From NCBI GenBank assembly GCA_002305125.1, contig DBQG01000008.1, positions 1 through 21,078 on the forward strand: a stretch of DNA of 21,078 nucleotides, read 5' to 3'. The notes under the pieces are model-generated. The model was not told the origin of the DNA and made no database searches. It saw only the letters and a program-made list of their open reading frames with translations. Every line of letters starts with the position of its first letter. Positions within the stretch are counted from its first letter, which is position 1. The position numbers were made by a program, and so were the translations under genes. Of the stretch, positions 7,361-15,365 are shown one piece after another. Source of the stretch: Patescibacteria group bacterium UBA1400 (lineage in GTDB: Bacteria; Patescibacteriota; Microgenomatia; UBA1400).

Positions 7361-9838
7361 CTAGATATTCTCAACCACTTCCTCAATTTTTTTGTTAAAG
7401 ATATCAATCAACTCTAAGTTTTGATTAATTAACTGATTTCTAATTCTCAAGAACTCATCCGCAATCTCTTTTTGCCTTTCCAATGAAGGTAATGGAACTT
7501 GAATTTGTTTGAGAACATTCCCATTAAACTGTGGCTGTCCGCCACCAGTAACTAAGCTGTTTGCCTGATCCCAGTAATCTCTAGTTTGCGAAAAACACCA
7601 GTAGTATTCGGGCAGTATTTTAGATTCATCGAATTGCAAACGAATAAGGTATGAAGCAAATATGGCGGGGTAATCTTCTTTGAAGATCATCGTCTTGCCA
7701 AAGGTTGCCCCAGTTCGAGCAACCAACACATCGCCATTCTTCAACAAGTATTTTCTTGAATCATCATCAAGAGTAATAAACTTCTGATTATCAAAATTTA
7801 GTTCTCCGTATTCATTAATGTCAGTAATTCGTACAAACCTTGCATCACCTTCTTCGTTAGCAGAAGTTGTATAGCCATATCTGATGGTAGCCAGATTATC
7901 TAAGGACATCCTTCGCCATGATGGATCAATTGAAATGTGTATTCCTTTAACCTGAGTCATCTCAGAGGCGAGGTCTATAATCTTTTGATACCCTTCGATT
8001 TGTTCTACGATCTCTTTTTGAATCTCGAGCGGTGGAAGCGGAATTTTAATAAATTTAAGATCAGCCGGAGTAACACCTGATTGAGCGGCTCTTGCACCAT
8101 ATTGTTCTATTTTCTCTTGAATGTGATTTGACTGGAGTATATAAAATAAAAATCTTTTATTAATTTTTGAAATATCTGGAATAGCCTTAAGCAAGGCAAC
8201 ATTATATGCTCCTGTTAATCCCGTACAAATTCTCCCCAATGAAGCGCCATATCGAGCAATGAAAACGTCGTCTTTTTCGCAAAGTTTGTTGCGTGATGAC
8301 GCGGGAATATAAGTCTCTACCCCGTTTTCTCCAAAATCACGAATCTGGATAAACCTAACATACCCTTCCTTGGGTTCATATATAAACTGACTTTTTGGCG
8401 GTTGAGATCCGCCAGAAAAATCACAAACATCTCCTAAAGACATTGAGGGATACTTTTCATTATTGTGATATGAGGTCTCTTTATATCTATCACCAGTTAA
8501 ATTGTAGTCATCACTTTGAGAAATTTTTTCTTTGGAAGTAGAATGAGCAAATAAAACCATGCTTTCATTAAACTGAAATTCCTTGCCAGTTTTTATTGCT
8601 AGAGAAAATTTTTTAATTAGATCAACTGCCAATGGCAAATCATTTGTTTCAACCTTTCGCCTCTGTGCTCCTAAATCATAGCCATCACTTAATATTTTAA
8701 TAAAAATGACCTCCTTCGAGAGTTTTGCCAAAGAATTATCGAAAAATAAAATACTTGTTTTAACACCCGAATAAGGATTAAAAACCCCAGTTGGTAACGA
8801 TACAACAGCAAATAACCCATCCTCGATTAATAACTTTCTTAGTTGTTTGTAAGCAGTCCCTGATTGGAAGATGATACCTTCAGGCACAATCACACCTGCT
8901 CTACCATTTGGCCTCAAGTGTTCCTTGATGTAATCAACAAACAAAACCTCAGCACGGTTTGCTTGCACGCTGAACCGCTTGTGTGGGCGTATTCCGCCCT
9001 TTGGAGACATAAACGGCGGATTGGCCATGATCACGTCATACATCTCATCCCACTTTTCATCACTAGAGAGGGTATCGTACTCGTAGATCTTGGGCTCGGC
9101 GAAGCCATGAAGGTACATATTAACCTTGGACAGCTTGACCATATCGGGGCTGATATCGTAACCCACTAGGTTATTCATCAGCTTCTTCTTATCATTAGGG
9201 GTCAAAGGCTTTTCTTTGCGATCTGGATCATCCTTACCATCATGTTGCTTGAGAATATGTTTGTAAGCTGAAATCAAGAATCCGGCCGTACCACAAGCGG
9301 GATCCAGAATAGATTCGTCTTTCTTGGGATCGACCACTTCGGTAATAAAATCGATGATGTGTCGTGGGGTCCGAAATTGTCCTGCATCGCCTTGTGAACT
9401 CATGATCGAAAGCAAGTATTCAAACGCATCTCCTAGATCCTCACTGTGGTTATAGGTAAAGCCGTTGATCTCTTTAAGAAACAGACTTAGTGTTTCAGGA
9501 CTACGGTAGGGTAAAAAGGCATCTTTGAAAATGTCACGGAAAAGTTGAGGCAGGTGATTGTTTTGCCAAAGCTTAGTAATAGCCTCTGAGTAGAGCTCAA
9601 GTCGGTCATGACCACCAAGCTTGGGATCAAGAATCTTACTCCAGGCATATTTTTCAAAGCCATTAGTAAAGAAACGAGCCTTGCCACCTAACTCCATAGC
9701 ATCTTTGTCCATGTCATCCATGAACTTATAGATCAGAGCAGTAGTGATCTGATCTATCTGAGCCTTGGGATCCGGTACCTTACCTACAAGTATTTGCCTA
9801 GCTGAGTCGATTTTGCGTTTAGTTTCTTGAGTTAACAT
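7361..9838 (-). CDS. hsdM-hsdS: Type I R-M methylase-specificity fusion (HsdM-HsdS)
   Basis: 825 residues joining what are usually two proteins. The N6-adenine methyltransferase part (about 1-440) has the HsdM N-terminal helical bundle, motif I DPACGTAGFL (179-188) for S-adenosylmethionine and motif IV NPPF (273-276) for catalysis. It is followed by a complete specificity subunit: target-recognition domain 1 (about 463-600), a conserved coiled spacer beginning PLPPLEIQKEIVEQIEGYQK (600-620), target-recognition domain 2 (about 641-795), and a second spacer beginning PLPSLERQKEIADEF. Two different recognition domains predict a two-part DNA target. There is no nuclease domain in the chain, so cleavage relies on the adjacent HsdR, 5 nt upstream. 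The fusion would place M and S at 1:1 unless partners oligomerise, unlike the usual M2S1. Confidence 0.95.
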   Translation of the reverse strand: MLTQETKRKIDSARQILVGKVPDPKAQIDQITTALIYKFMDDMDKDAMELGGKARFFTNGFEKYAWSKILDPKLGGHDRLELYSEAITKLWQNNHLPQLFRDIFKDAFLPYRSPETLSLFLKEINGFTYNHSEDLGDAFEYLLSIMSSQGDAGQFRTPRHIIDFITEVVDPKKDESILDPACGTAGFLISAYKHILKQHDGKDDPDRKEKPLTPNDKKKLMNNLVGYDISPDMVKLSKVNMYLHGFAEPKIYEYDTLSSDEKWDEMYDVIMANPPFMSPKGGIRPHKRFSVQANRAEVLFVDYIKEHLRPNGRAGVIVPEGIIFQSGTAYKQLRKLLIEDGLFAVVSLPTGVFNPYSGVKTSILFFDNSLAKLSKEVIFIKILSDGYDLGAQRRKVETNDLPLAVDLIKKFSLAIKTGKEFQFNESMVLFAHSTSKEKISQSDDYNLTGDRYKETSYHNNEKYPSMSLGDVCDFSGGSQPPKSQFIYEPKEGYVRFIQIRDFGENGVETYIPASSRNKLCEKDDVFIARYGASLGRICTGLTGAYNVALLKAIPDISKINKRFLFYILQSNHIQEKIEQYGARAAQSGVTPADLKFIKIPLPPLEIQKEIVEQIEGYQKIIDLASEMTQVKGIHISIDPSWRRMSLDNLATIRYGYTTSANEEGDARFVRITDINEYGELNFDNQKFITLDDDSRKYLLKNGDVLVARTGATFGKTMIFKEDYPAIFASYLIRLQFDESKILPEYYWCFSQTRDYWDQANSLVTGGGQPQFNGNVLKQIQVPLPSLERQKEIADEFLRIRNQLINQNLELIDIFNKKIEEVVENI

Positions 9839-9843
9839 ATTCT

Positions 9844-12357
9844 TTACATATACGTATTAACTGATACGTAATCCTTCACATACTCCGGCACAACCTCGCG
9901 GTAGCCGTTGAGTGCTTTAAAATCTGCCAATGATACCTTAGGATTGGTTGCAAATCGACCATATTCCTTAGTTTCCACAATTTCCCGAATTTCGTTATCG
10001 GTGATATAAGCCTTGAGGAAGTTTTTAATTGGGTAGTAATACTTGCTATCTGGTTTATGAATTGAGACGAACTTCTCAAATTCTTCTTCCAGAAGCTCAT
10101 CTTTATCCTTAAATTTGTCTAACCGGCCAAAGATTTTATCCATAATCTCTCGCAGTGATAGACGGCGATCAACTTTGACTGATTTACGAAGTTTATCCAA
10201 GCTGAAATAATCTTCAGGCTTATCAAAGACCTCTGTCTTCACATAATCCTCAACCGCCTGCATATCACCAGCCTCATACTTTTCTTTAATGAAAGTGTCT
10301 GCCTTGACTGTCTCTTCAAATTTTTCAAAGATCTTGCGGTCTACCTTCATGCCTTGCAAACCAATGGCTTTTTCCTGGAATGTTTTGAGAGGATCCGGAG
10401 TACCGATTGTGACTTCATCGATATTAACCGGAGGTTCACATCCTGGTCCTGTTCCCTTGGTAACCTGAGGAAGCTTGATAATTTCGTCATAGTTATACTT
10501 TTCTTCGAAGTACTCACAGTTGGCAAAGAAGTCGAATAGTTTAAAGTTCTCTTTTTCAACTTTTACTGTTTCAATCTCTCCATCTTCACGAGCCTCAAAA
10601 GCAAAAATATGTTTACGAGTGCCTCGCCCTTTAATCTGAATAAAGTCGGTTGGCGAGAAAATAGGTCGCATCAGGCACAGATTTAAAATATCCTGACAGT
10701 CATATCCGGTTGTCATCATTCCCACTGTCACACAAACTCTGGTTTTGCTGGATTTATATCCATCTAAGAAGCGGGTGTGACCATTAAGATTGTTATTGGC
10801 AAAACCAATGGTAAACAGCTGAGCGTCAGAGACACTAGAAGTGACCTGAACAGCAAAATCTGAGTTGTACTTGCCTGGCCAATAAGCATCTGCCAATTGA
10901 TTAAGCAGTTGAGTAATCTTGCTGGCGTGTTTCTGGCTAACGCAATAAATAATACTCTTACCAATCTCACCGGAAATCTTATCCATCAAGGCGTTTTTCA
11001 AAAACGTCTCACAAAAAATCAAATTGGTTTTATCTGAGAAAAACTTGCGTTCGAAATCAGAGTGATAGAAAGTCTGCTCTTCTTTGCCTTCTTCCGTATC
11101 CACCAGTAGTGAGTAACCTTTATCAGAAAGAAGTTGAGTTGTGATCTCAGTTCTGGCATCAGCCACAATTGGGTTGACTAAAAAGCCTTCCTTTACACCA
11201 TCGAGCAAACTGTAACGGAAAGTTGGCTCCCAAGTCTCACAACCAAAGGTCTTGTAGGTATCTAGAAGTTGACGCTTTTCCCAAGCACGCGGATCGCGAG
11301 CATTTAGCTGATTAGGATCAATTCCTTTAAGGTAATTCTTGGGAGTTGCAGTTAAACCCAGCTTGTAACCAACAAAATACTCAAAGACAGCCCGACTGTT
11401 CCCACCGATAGAACGATGAGCCTCGTCTGAAATAATCAAATCAAAATCGGTTGGGGTAAATAACTTTTGGTATTTGTTGTTTACCGATAGGCTCTGAACG
11501 GTTGACACAACTATTTCTGCTTTGCGCCAATCGTCTTTATTCTCCTTGTAAATGACGCTCGTAAAATCTTTAGCTAAATATTTTTTAAAGTTCTTAGCTG
11601 CTTGGTCTTCAAGTTCTATACGATCAACCAGAAACAGAATTCGTTTAGCATTGCCTGTTTTTAGGAATAATTTAATCACCGCTGCACAAGTAAGGGTTTT
11701 ACCGGTACCGGTTGCCATCTCGAATAAGTAGCGATCGTTGCCTTGCTTGGCTGATTCTTGGAGGGCATAAATAGCTTTAAGCTGATAGGGGCGGAGAAAT
11801 TTTAAATCATATTCTCGAACAAGATTTTGCTTAAGAGCTTCATCTTGCCATCTAGGATCTTTTTGATAATTTGGGTTTTGAGTGAGAGCAATATAATCCT
11901 TTGATACTTTTTCTTCTGCTAGTTTCTTTGGATTAGATTTATAGGCGACAAAATGTGTTAACGATTCTTGAGTTGGAAACTGAGTGATTAGAGACGGGTT
12001 TCCGCGCTTCAAATCCCAAAAGTAGTGAATGTTTCCATTAGAGAGAATAATGAAATGAACATTTTGGGATTGAGCATAGCGCCTCGCCTGTTCTTTGCCA
12101 TCAAGAGGGTTCTTGTCCTCTGATTTTGCCTCAAGTACAACGTAGGGAAAACCTTTTTCGTCTAAGAGCAGAAAATCGATAAAACCATTCTTAGTTTTAT
12201 TAAAATCATTTCCTAAGTCATCAACTGCTTGTTTTGTTAATTTGACGTTATTTTCAAGGACTACATTAGCTGATCTGCGTTCATCATTAAAAAAACTCCA
12301 GCCAGCCTCTTCAAGAAGTTTATTAATCTTAATTCTAGCCTTAGCTTCTGTTTTCAC
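9844..12357 (-). CDS. hsdR: Type I restriction endonuclease subunit R (EcoEI-like)
   Basis: 837 residues, GTG start. The N-terminal nuclease has D61, then E76-A-K78 (VVLEAKSE). The SF2 motor has Walker A GTGKT (217-221), DEAH box (311-314), TATP (336-339), the MMTTGYDC segment and motif VI QIKGRGTRK. The C-terminal region from about residue 640 is the EcoEI-type (IB) tail that contacts the methylase. Length fits EcoEI-like subunits, which are shorter than EcoKI. Residues 1-24 (ARIKINKLLEEAGW) match the usual HsdR beginning, supporting this start. First gene of a seven-gene cassette; it has its own promoter, from which the GTG is at the expected transcript 5' end. It should cut DNA lacking the methylation laid down by the downstream fusion. 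Confidence 0.96.
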   Translation of the reverse strand: MKTEAKARIKINKLLEEAGWSFFNDERRSANVVLENNVKLTKQAVDDLGNDFNKTKNGFIDFLLLDEKGFPYVVLEAKSEDKNPLDGKEQARRYAQSQNVHFIILSNGNIHYFWDLKRGNPSLITQFPTQESLTHFVAYKSNPKKLAEEKVSKDYIALTQNPNYQKDPRWQDEALKQNLVREYDLKFLRPYQLKAIYALQESAKQGNDRYLFEMATGTGKTLTCAAVIKLFLKTGNAKRILFLVDRIELEDQAAKNFKKYLAKDFTSVIYKENKDDWRKAEIVVSTVQSLSVNNKYQKLFTPTDFDLIISDEAHRSIGGNSRAVFEYFVGYKLGLTATPKNYLKGIDPNQLNARDPRAWEKRQLLDTYKTFGCETWEPTFRYSLLDGVKEGFLVNPIVADARTEITTQLLSDKGYSLLVDTEEGKEEQTFYHSDFERKFFSDKTNLIFCETFLKNALMDKISGEIGKSIIYCVSQKHASKITQLLNQLADAYWPGKYNSDFAVQVTSSVSDAQLFTIGFANNNLNGHTRFLDGYKSSKTRVCVTVGMMTTGYDCQDILNLCLMRPIFSPTDFIQIKGRGTRKHIFAFEAREDGEIETVKVEKENFKLFDFFANCEYFEEKYNYDEIIKLPQVTKGTGPGCEPPVNIDEVTIGTPDPLKTFQEKAIGLQGMKVDRKIFEKFEETVKADTFIKEKYEAGDMQAVEDYVKTEVFDKPEDYFSLDKLRKSVKVDRRLSLREIMDKIFGRLDKFKDKDELLEEEFEKFVSIHKPDSKYYYPIKNFLKAYITDNEIREIVETKEYGRFATNPKVSLADFKALNGYREVVPEYVKDYVSVNTYM

Positions 12358-12363
12358 ATATAT

Positions 12364-12392
12364 ATTCTACTTTAAATCCATGTTTTTCTCAA
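12364..12392 (-). promoter_or_regulatory. Promoter of the hsdR cassette
   Basis: On the minus strand: -35 TTGAGA (12392-12387), a 17-nt spacer, and -10 TAGAAT (12369-12364). The expected start falls at about 12357, the first base of the hsdR GTG, implying a leaderless mRNA. This is the best-formed -35/-10 pair in the window. Confidence 0.55.
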
Positions 12393-12396
12393 TTTA

Positions 12397-12405
12397 TGTT
12401 AATAT
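12397..12405 (+). promoter_or_regulatory. Extended -10 promoter of the SNase-like gene
   Basis: TGT-TAATAT, with expected start near 12412 and a leader of about 20 nt. It lies only 5 nt from the outward-facing hsdR -35, so the two promoters share DNA and may compete. Confidence 0.45.
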
Positions 12406-12431
12406 TAATTAGTATTGATGTTTAAGGAATA

Positions 12432-13127
12432 ATGGTTAAAAAAAAGAAGCTAGAGCTTTCTAAATTTATTAAAGTTTTATCCCTTTTGATTGTTATCCCC
12501 TCCCTGGCATTAAACCTCTTTCTTTTTAATAAATTAAAAATAGAACAGGAAAAAGACCTGCATTTGGTAAAAGAGATCTTTGACGGAGATACCTTTTATC
12601 TGGACAATCAGCAAAAGGTAAGGCTTTTAAACTTTAATGCCCCGGAACTGGGCATATGCGGCAGTGAACAGTCTAAAAAAAGACTGGAAGAGTTAATCTT
12701 AGGAAAAAAGGTAAAACTTGATCAGGCTACTACTGATGTTTATGGCCGGAGTGTGGCTTTGGTTTACCTAGGTGATGAGCTTATAAACATGACCATGGTT
12801 AAAGAAGGCTGGGGCATCTATGAAGGTAGGAAGATTGACCTGTCAGAACAGTTTGTTGAGGCTTCCAGAAATGCCAGAGATAAAGGTTTAGGCATTTATG
12901 GCCCTGAGTGCTACCAAAAAGACAACCCTGATAACCCTAAATGCAATATCAAAGGCAATGTTAGTAAAGACAACGGAGAAAAGATTTATCATTTTCCCGG
13001 CTGTGTCAGCTACTCTAAAATTATTATAGAAAAATTCAGCGGAGATGCCTGGTTTTGCACCGAAAAAGAAGCCCAGAAGGCTGGCTTTAAAAAATCAGAG
13101 ACCTGCTATGGAAAAGATTATAACTAA
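12432..13127 (+). CDS. Membrane-anchored SNase-family nuclease
   Basis: 231 residues. Lysine-rich start then a hydrophobic segment (about 12-34), so probably a signal anchor with the rest outside the membrane. Residues 44-158 are a staphylococcal-nuclease fold: DGDT (51-54), R64 in VRLLNFNAPE, E72 as the general base, and R106 in DVYGRSVALV. The position of the Ca-binding Asp40 is Asn (N69), a variation found in other bacterial members. The C-terminal 60 residues hold four Cys (171, 191, 209, 225) in a CNIKGN...HFPGC...WFCTEKEAQKAGF pattern, an accessory domain known after bacterial SNase domains and probably metal- or disulfide-stabilised. Likely job: degrading extracellular DNA/RNA for nucleotide uptake. 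An AAGGA site lies 3 nt before the ATG. Confidence 0.88.
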   Translation: MVKKKKLELSKFIKVLSLLIVIPSLALNLFLFNKLKIEQEKDLHLVKEIFDGDTFYLDNQQKVRLLNFNAPELGICGSEQSKKRLEELILGKKVKLDQATTDVYGRSVALVYLGDELINMTMVKEGWGIYEGRKIDLSEQFVEASRNARDKGLGIYGPECYQKDNPDNPKCNIKGNVSKDNGEKIYHFPGCVSYSKIIIEKFSGDAWFCTEKEAQKAGFKKSETCYGKDYN

Positions 13128-13190
13128 CCATATTCAGATGCCTTTGAGTTTAAAAGTCAGCCTTTTTCTTGTCTTTTAGATTAAAATTTT

Positions 13191-13199
13191 TGCTATACT
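13191..13199 (+). promoter_or_regulatory. Extended -10 promoter of the flavodoxin-like gene
   Basis: TGC-TATACT. The ATG begins 7 nt after the hexamer, at the expected transcription start, so the mRNA is probably leaderless. A possible -35, TTGTCT at 13169-13174, is 19 nt away. Confidence 0.5.
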
Positions 13200-13205
13200 T
13201 AGAAT

Positions 13206-13706
13206 ATGTCTAAAGTACTAGTCGGATATGCAACAAAATATGGTTCAACCAGAGAAGTTGCTGAGGCAATTAAAAAAGAGCTGGAGAAAAAAAACTTTAA
13301 TCCGGATCTTAAGCCAGTTAGTGAGGTTAACTCCCTAAATGGCTATAAATCAATAGTCCTTGGAGCTCCTTTGATGATGGGCCACTTTCACAAGGACATG
13401 CACCGTTTCCTGACTAGATATAAGGAGGATTTAAGTAAAAAACCGGTGGCATTTTATGCCCTGGGTCCTGTTAGTGTTCCTTATAGCGAGAAGGAGTGGC
13501 AGGGTTCACGTAGTCAGCTTAAAAAAGAGCTGGATAAGTATGCCTGGTTTAAACCGTTTAAGACAGAAGTTTTGGGCGGCAAGTTTGACCCGGCTAATTT
13601 ACCTTTCCCCATCAATAAACTGGCAAGCAAAGCACCTGTTTCTGACACACGGGACTGGAAAAAAATAAAAGACTGGACCAATGAGCTTATGCCCAAGCTG
13701 AAGTAA
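13206..13706 (+). CDS. Flavodoxin-like protein (HemG-like Flavodoxin_5 type)
   Basis: 166 residues with the FMN phosphate loop at the N-terminus: residues 7-15 (GYATKYGST) follow the first strand, as in flavodoxins. Residues 50-58 (SIVLGAPLM) and 81-88 (VAFYALGP) fit the second and third FMN-contacting loops. The overall look (ATKYGSTREVAEAI, then MGHFHKDMHRFL) is closest to the short flavodoxin-domain proteins related to menaquinone-dependent protoporphyrinogen oxidase HemG. With no haem genes in view, an electron-carrier or quinone-reductase role is as likely. Single gene with its own promoter; no ribosome site upstream. Confidence 0.85.
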   Translation: MSKVLVGYATKYGSTREVAEAIKKELEKKNFNPDLKPVSEVNSLNGYKSIVLGAPLMMGHFHKDMHRFLTRYKEDLSKKPVAFYALGPVSVPYSEKEWQGSRSQLKKELDKYAWFKPFKTEVLGGKFDPANLPFPINKLASKAPVSDTRDWKKIKDWTNELMPKLK

Positions 13707-13727
13707 ATGAAGCTTGAATATTTACTT
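13701..13727 (+). repeat. Hairpin across the flavodoxin-like gene stop
   Basis: AAGTAAAT (13701-13708) and ATTTACTT (13720-13727) form a perfect 8-bp stem with an 11-nt loop. The stop codon lies inside the left arm. An overlapping 6-bp alternative pairs CAAGCT (13694-13699) with AGCTTG (13711-13716). There is no U-run, so it is not a standard intrinsic terminator; it could stabilise the mRNA 3' end. Confidence 0.4.
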
Positions 13728-13750
13728 AAAACTGTTAACTAGAAAAATTA

Positions 13751-13878
13751 ATGACAAATTGTCCTAATGTTGTTTTTTATGGCACAACTGAAGATTGGAT
13801 TTCAACGGATTGGTTCCAGACTATGTAGCTGAACTGCTTTTAAGATTAAGGAGAAATCAGTCCGAAAGAGAATACTAG
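13751..13878 (+). pseudogene. Possible small broken ORF
   Basis: An ATG at 13751 opens MTNCPNVVFYGTTEDWISTDW and stops at TAG after 25 codons. A +1 shift near 13805-13815 gives an open continuation, GLVPDYVAELLLRLRRNQSE, ending at the TAG at 13876-13878. Both halves look protein-like. It may be the remnant of a gene of about 42 codons; no family recognised. Its end is 17 nt before the histidine phosphatase gene. Confidence 0.25.
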
Positions 13879-13895
13879 GAAAAATAAGTAGCTTC

Positions 13896-14504
13896 ATGAC
13901 AAAAACCATTATTTATCTTATAAGGCACGGGAAAAGCCAGGGTAACATTGATAAAGTTTTTGGCGGCGATCCCCAGTTGACAACTGAAGGCATAAATCAG
14001 GTTAAAAAGCTGGCGCAAAAACTTAAAGCTTGTAAACCATCAGCTGTTTATACTTCAGACAGGAAAAGAACCAGGCAGACAGCCCAAATCCTGGCAGACC
14101 GTTGGGGTTTAAAGGTAACTGTTAAAAAAGGACTGAGGGAACGTAGTTACGGCAGTTTGGAGGGTAAAAAGATTCTAGCCAAGCATAAAGAGTTTCATAA
14201 CAAACTTTGTCAAAAAGATCCTGAACTGATGTGGGACTGCCATCTGGCAAAAAATGACGAAACTAACAGGCAGGCTTTTACCAGGTTTTTTAACCAGCTT
14301 AAAAAGATTGCCGAAAAAAACAAAGGTAAAAACTCCCTGGTTATAGCACATGGCAACGTGATCAGATGCCTGCTGGTTTATTTAAAAACAGCCAGTTTTG
14401 CCCAGCTTAGAAGTGAATCATTTGCTAATGCCGGTTTTATCAAACTAAGTTTTGAAAATAGTGACTTTACTATTTTAAAGAAAACAGGATTAAACTTTAA
14501 ATAG
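13896..14504 (+). CDS. Histidine phosphatase family protein (phosphoglycerate-mutase-like)
   Basis: 202 residues. The phosphohistidine motif LIRHGKSQGN has the nucleophile H11 next to R10. R57/R60 lie in the SDRKRTRQTA segment. E82 in RERSYGSLEG is the likely proton donor, and the second active-site His is H152 in VIAHGNVIR. This set marks a working branch-1 phosphatase. Length and the RERSYGSLEG segment fit small phosphatases such as the GpmB/CobC type rather than cofactor-dependent glycolytic mutase, which is longer. Substrate cannot be told. The next gene is an HD-domain protein 54 nt downstream, with its own promoter. No clear ribosome site precedes the ATG. Confidence 0.9.
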   Translation: MTKTIIYLIRHGKSQGNIDKVFGGDPQLTTEGINQVKKLAQKLKACKPSAVYTSDRKRTRQTAQILADRWGLKVTVKKGLRERSYGSLEGKKILAKHKEFHNKLCQKDPELMWDCHLAKNDETNRQAFTRFFNQLKKIAEKNKGKNSLVIAHGNVIRCLLVYLKTASFAQLRSESFANAGFIKLSFENSDFTILKKTGLNFK

Positions 14505-14512
14505 GAAAAGTA

Positions 14513-14532
14513 GTTAATATTTGTTAAAATAA
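14513..14532 (+). promoter_or_regulatory. Promoter of the HD-domain gene (repeated 20-mer)
   Basis: Holds the extended -10 TGT-TAAAAT at 14522-14530. The whole 20 bases (GTTAATATTTGTTAAAATAA) recur exactly at 15261-15280 before tRNA-Arg. Expected start is near 14537. No clear -35. Confidence 0.55.
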
Positions 14533-14558
14533 ATCAATAAAAAATTAGAAAGCATTTA

Positions 14559-15239
14559 ATGAAAGATGCATCTTCGGTGTTAATAGATATTTCTCAAGTT
14601 ACCTCAAAAGCCCTTAAAGAGAAAAAATATCTTAAGAGCTTTCCCGAATATTACAGGCTGGTTAAAGTTATTGAGAATAATCTTTGGCATAATAATCAAA
14701 ATGTTTTAGATCATGTGATAGGTGTTTTCCGGGGACTGGAAACAGTGCTTCAATTCAAAGACCTAGATTTAACCAGGAAAAAGTTGGCAGAAGATTATTT
14801 ATCTCAAGCAATTGATCAGAGAACAAGAAAAGAAATTTTGTTTACGGCTACCCTACTGCATGATATTGCAAAAAATGAGACATTGGTAAAACAACCAGAC
14901 GGCACTTCTGGTTGTCCCGGTCATGAATTAATTGCAGCAGCAAGGGTTAAAAAATTTTCAGCCAGATTTAAGCTGAGTAAAAAAGATGAGGACTATGTTG
15001 AAAGAATTGTTAGATACCACGGTTTTATTTCAGAGATATTGAACTTGATTATTGCCAACGGTAATAACAAAATATATTTAAAAATATTTCAAGAAACTGC
15101 AGGAGATGTAGCCATTGAACTGGTTTTACTGATGCATGCTGACTTGCTTGGTTCTGATTTGAAAAAGAATAACAGTAAGGCCTATACCGACAGAATAACT
15201 ACCCTTGCCTGGATGTTGGGTGAGCTTTTAAGAGAATAA
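14559..15239 (+). CDS. HD-domain phosphohydrolase
   Basis: 226 residues of HD fold: H52 in NVLDHVIGV, the defining H101-D102 in TLLHDIAKN, H122 in CPGHELIAAA, H154 in VRYHGF, and H193/D195 in LLMHADLLGSD. These are the usual metal ligands of a dinuclear or mononuclear HD phosphohydrolase. The layout resembles the HD part of tRNA nucleotidyltransferases and of small nucleotidases, but there is no nucleotidyltransferase domain attached. The substrate (nucleotide, phosphate ester or cyclic nucleotide) is unknown. Single gene between its own promoter and tRNA-Arg. Confidence 0.85.
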   Translation: MKDASSVLIDISQVTSKALKEKKYLKSFPEYYRLVKVIENNLWHNNQNVLDHVIGVFRGLETVLQFKDLDLTRKKLAEDYLSQAIDQRTRKEILFTATLLHDIAKNETLVKQPDGTSGCPGHELIAAARVKKFSARFKLSKKDEDYVERIVRYHGFISEILNLIIANGNNKIYLKIFQETAGDVAIELVLLMHADLLGSDLKKNNSKAYTDRITTLAWMLGELLRE

Positions 15240-15260
15240 ATCTGCTAAATAGAAAAATTG

Positions 15261-15280
15261 GTTAATATTTGTTAAAATAA
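15261..15280 (+). promoter_or_regulatory. Promoter of tRNA-Arg (repeated 20-mer)
   Basis: Identical 20 bases to 14513-14532. Extended -10 TGT-TAAAAT at 15270-15278, expected start near 15285, about 8 nt before the mature tRNA. With flanks included (15247-15280 against 14499-14532) 31 of 34 positions match. Confidence 0.6.
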
Positions 15281-15292
15281 GGAAGAGTTTTT

Positions 15293-15365
15293 GCGCCTGT
15301 AGCTCAGGGGATAGAGCGACTGTCTTCTAAACAGTAGGCCGAGGGTTCGAATCCTTCCAGGCGCA
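15293..15365 (+). tRNA. tRNA-Arg (anticodon UCU)
   Basis: 73-nt cloverleaf. Acceptor GCGCCTG/CAGGCGC, D stem GCTC/GAGC, anticodon stem ACTGT/ACAGT with loop CTTCTAA (anticodon TCT, reads AGA/AGG), and T stem GAGGG/CCTTC around TTCGAAT. Discriminator A; CCA is not encoded. Its U34 is the kind of base modified by the Elp3/Trm9 pathway found further along. Confidence 0.97.

Noticed and set aside
2846..12357. CRISPR-Cas locus because of the Cas4-like nuclease and helicase
   Set aside because: No repeat-spacer array and no Cas1, Cas2 or effector gene; the nuclease sits in a type I R-M operon.
12358..12431. Second attachment site matching the tRNA-Gly 3' end
   Set aside because: No direct repeat of the tRNA 3' end is visible at this cassette edge.
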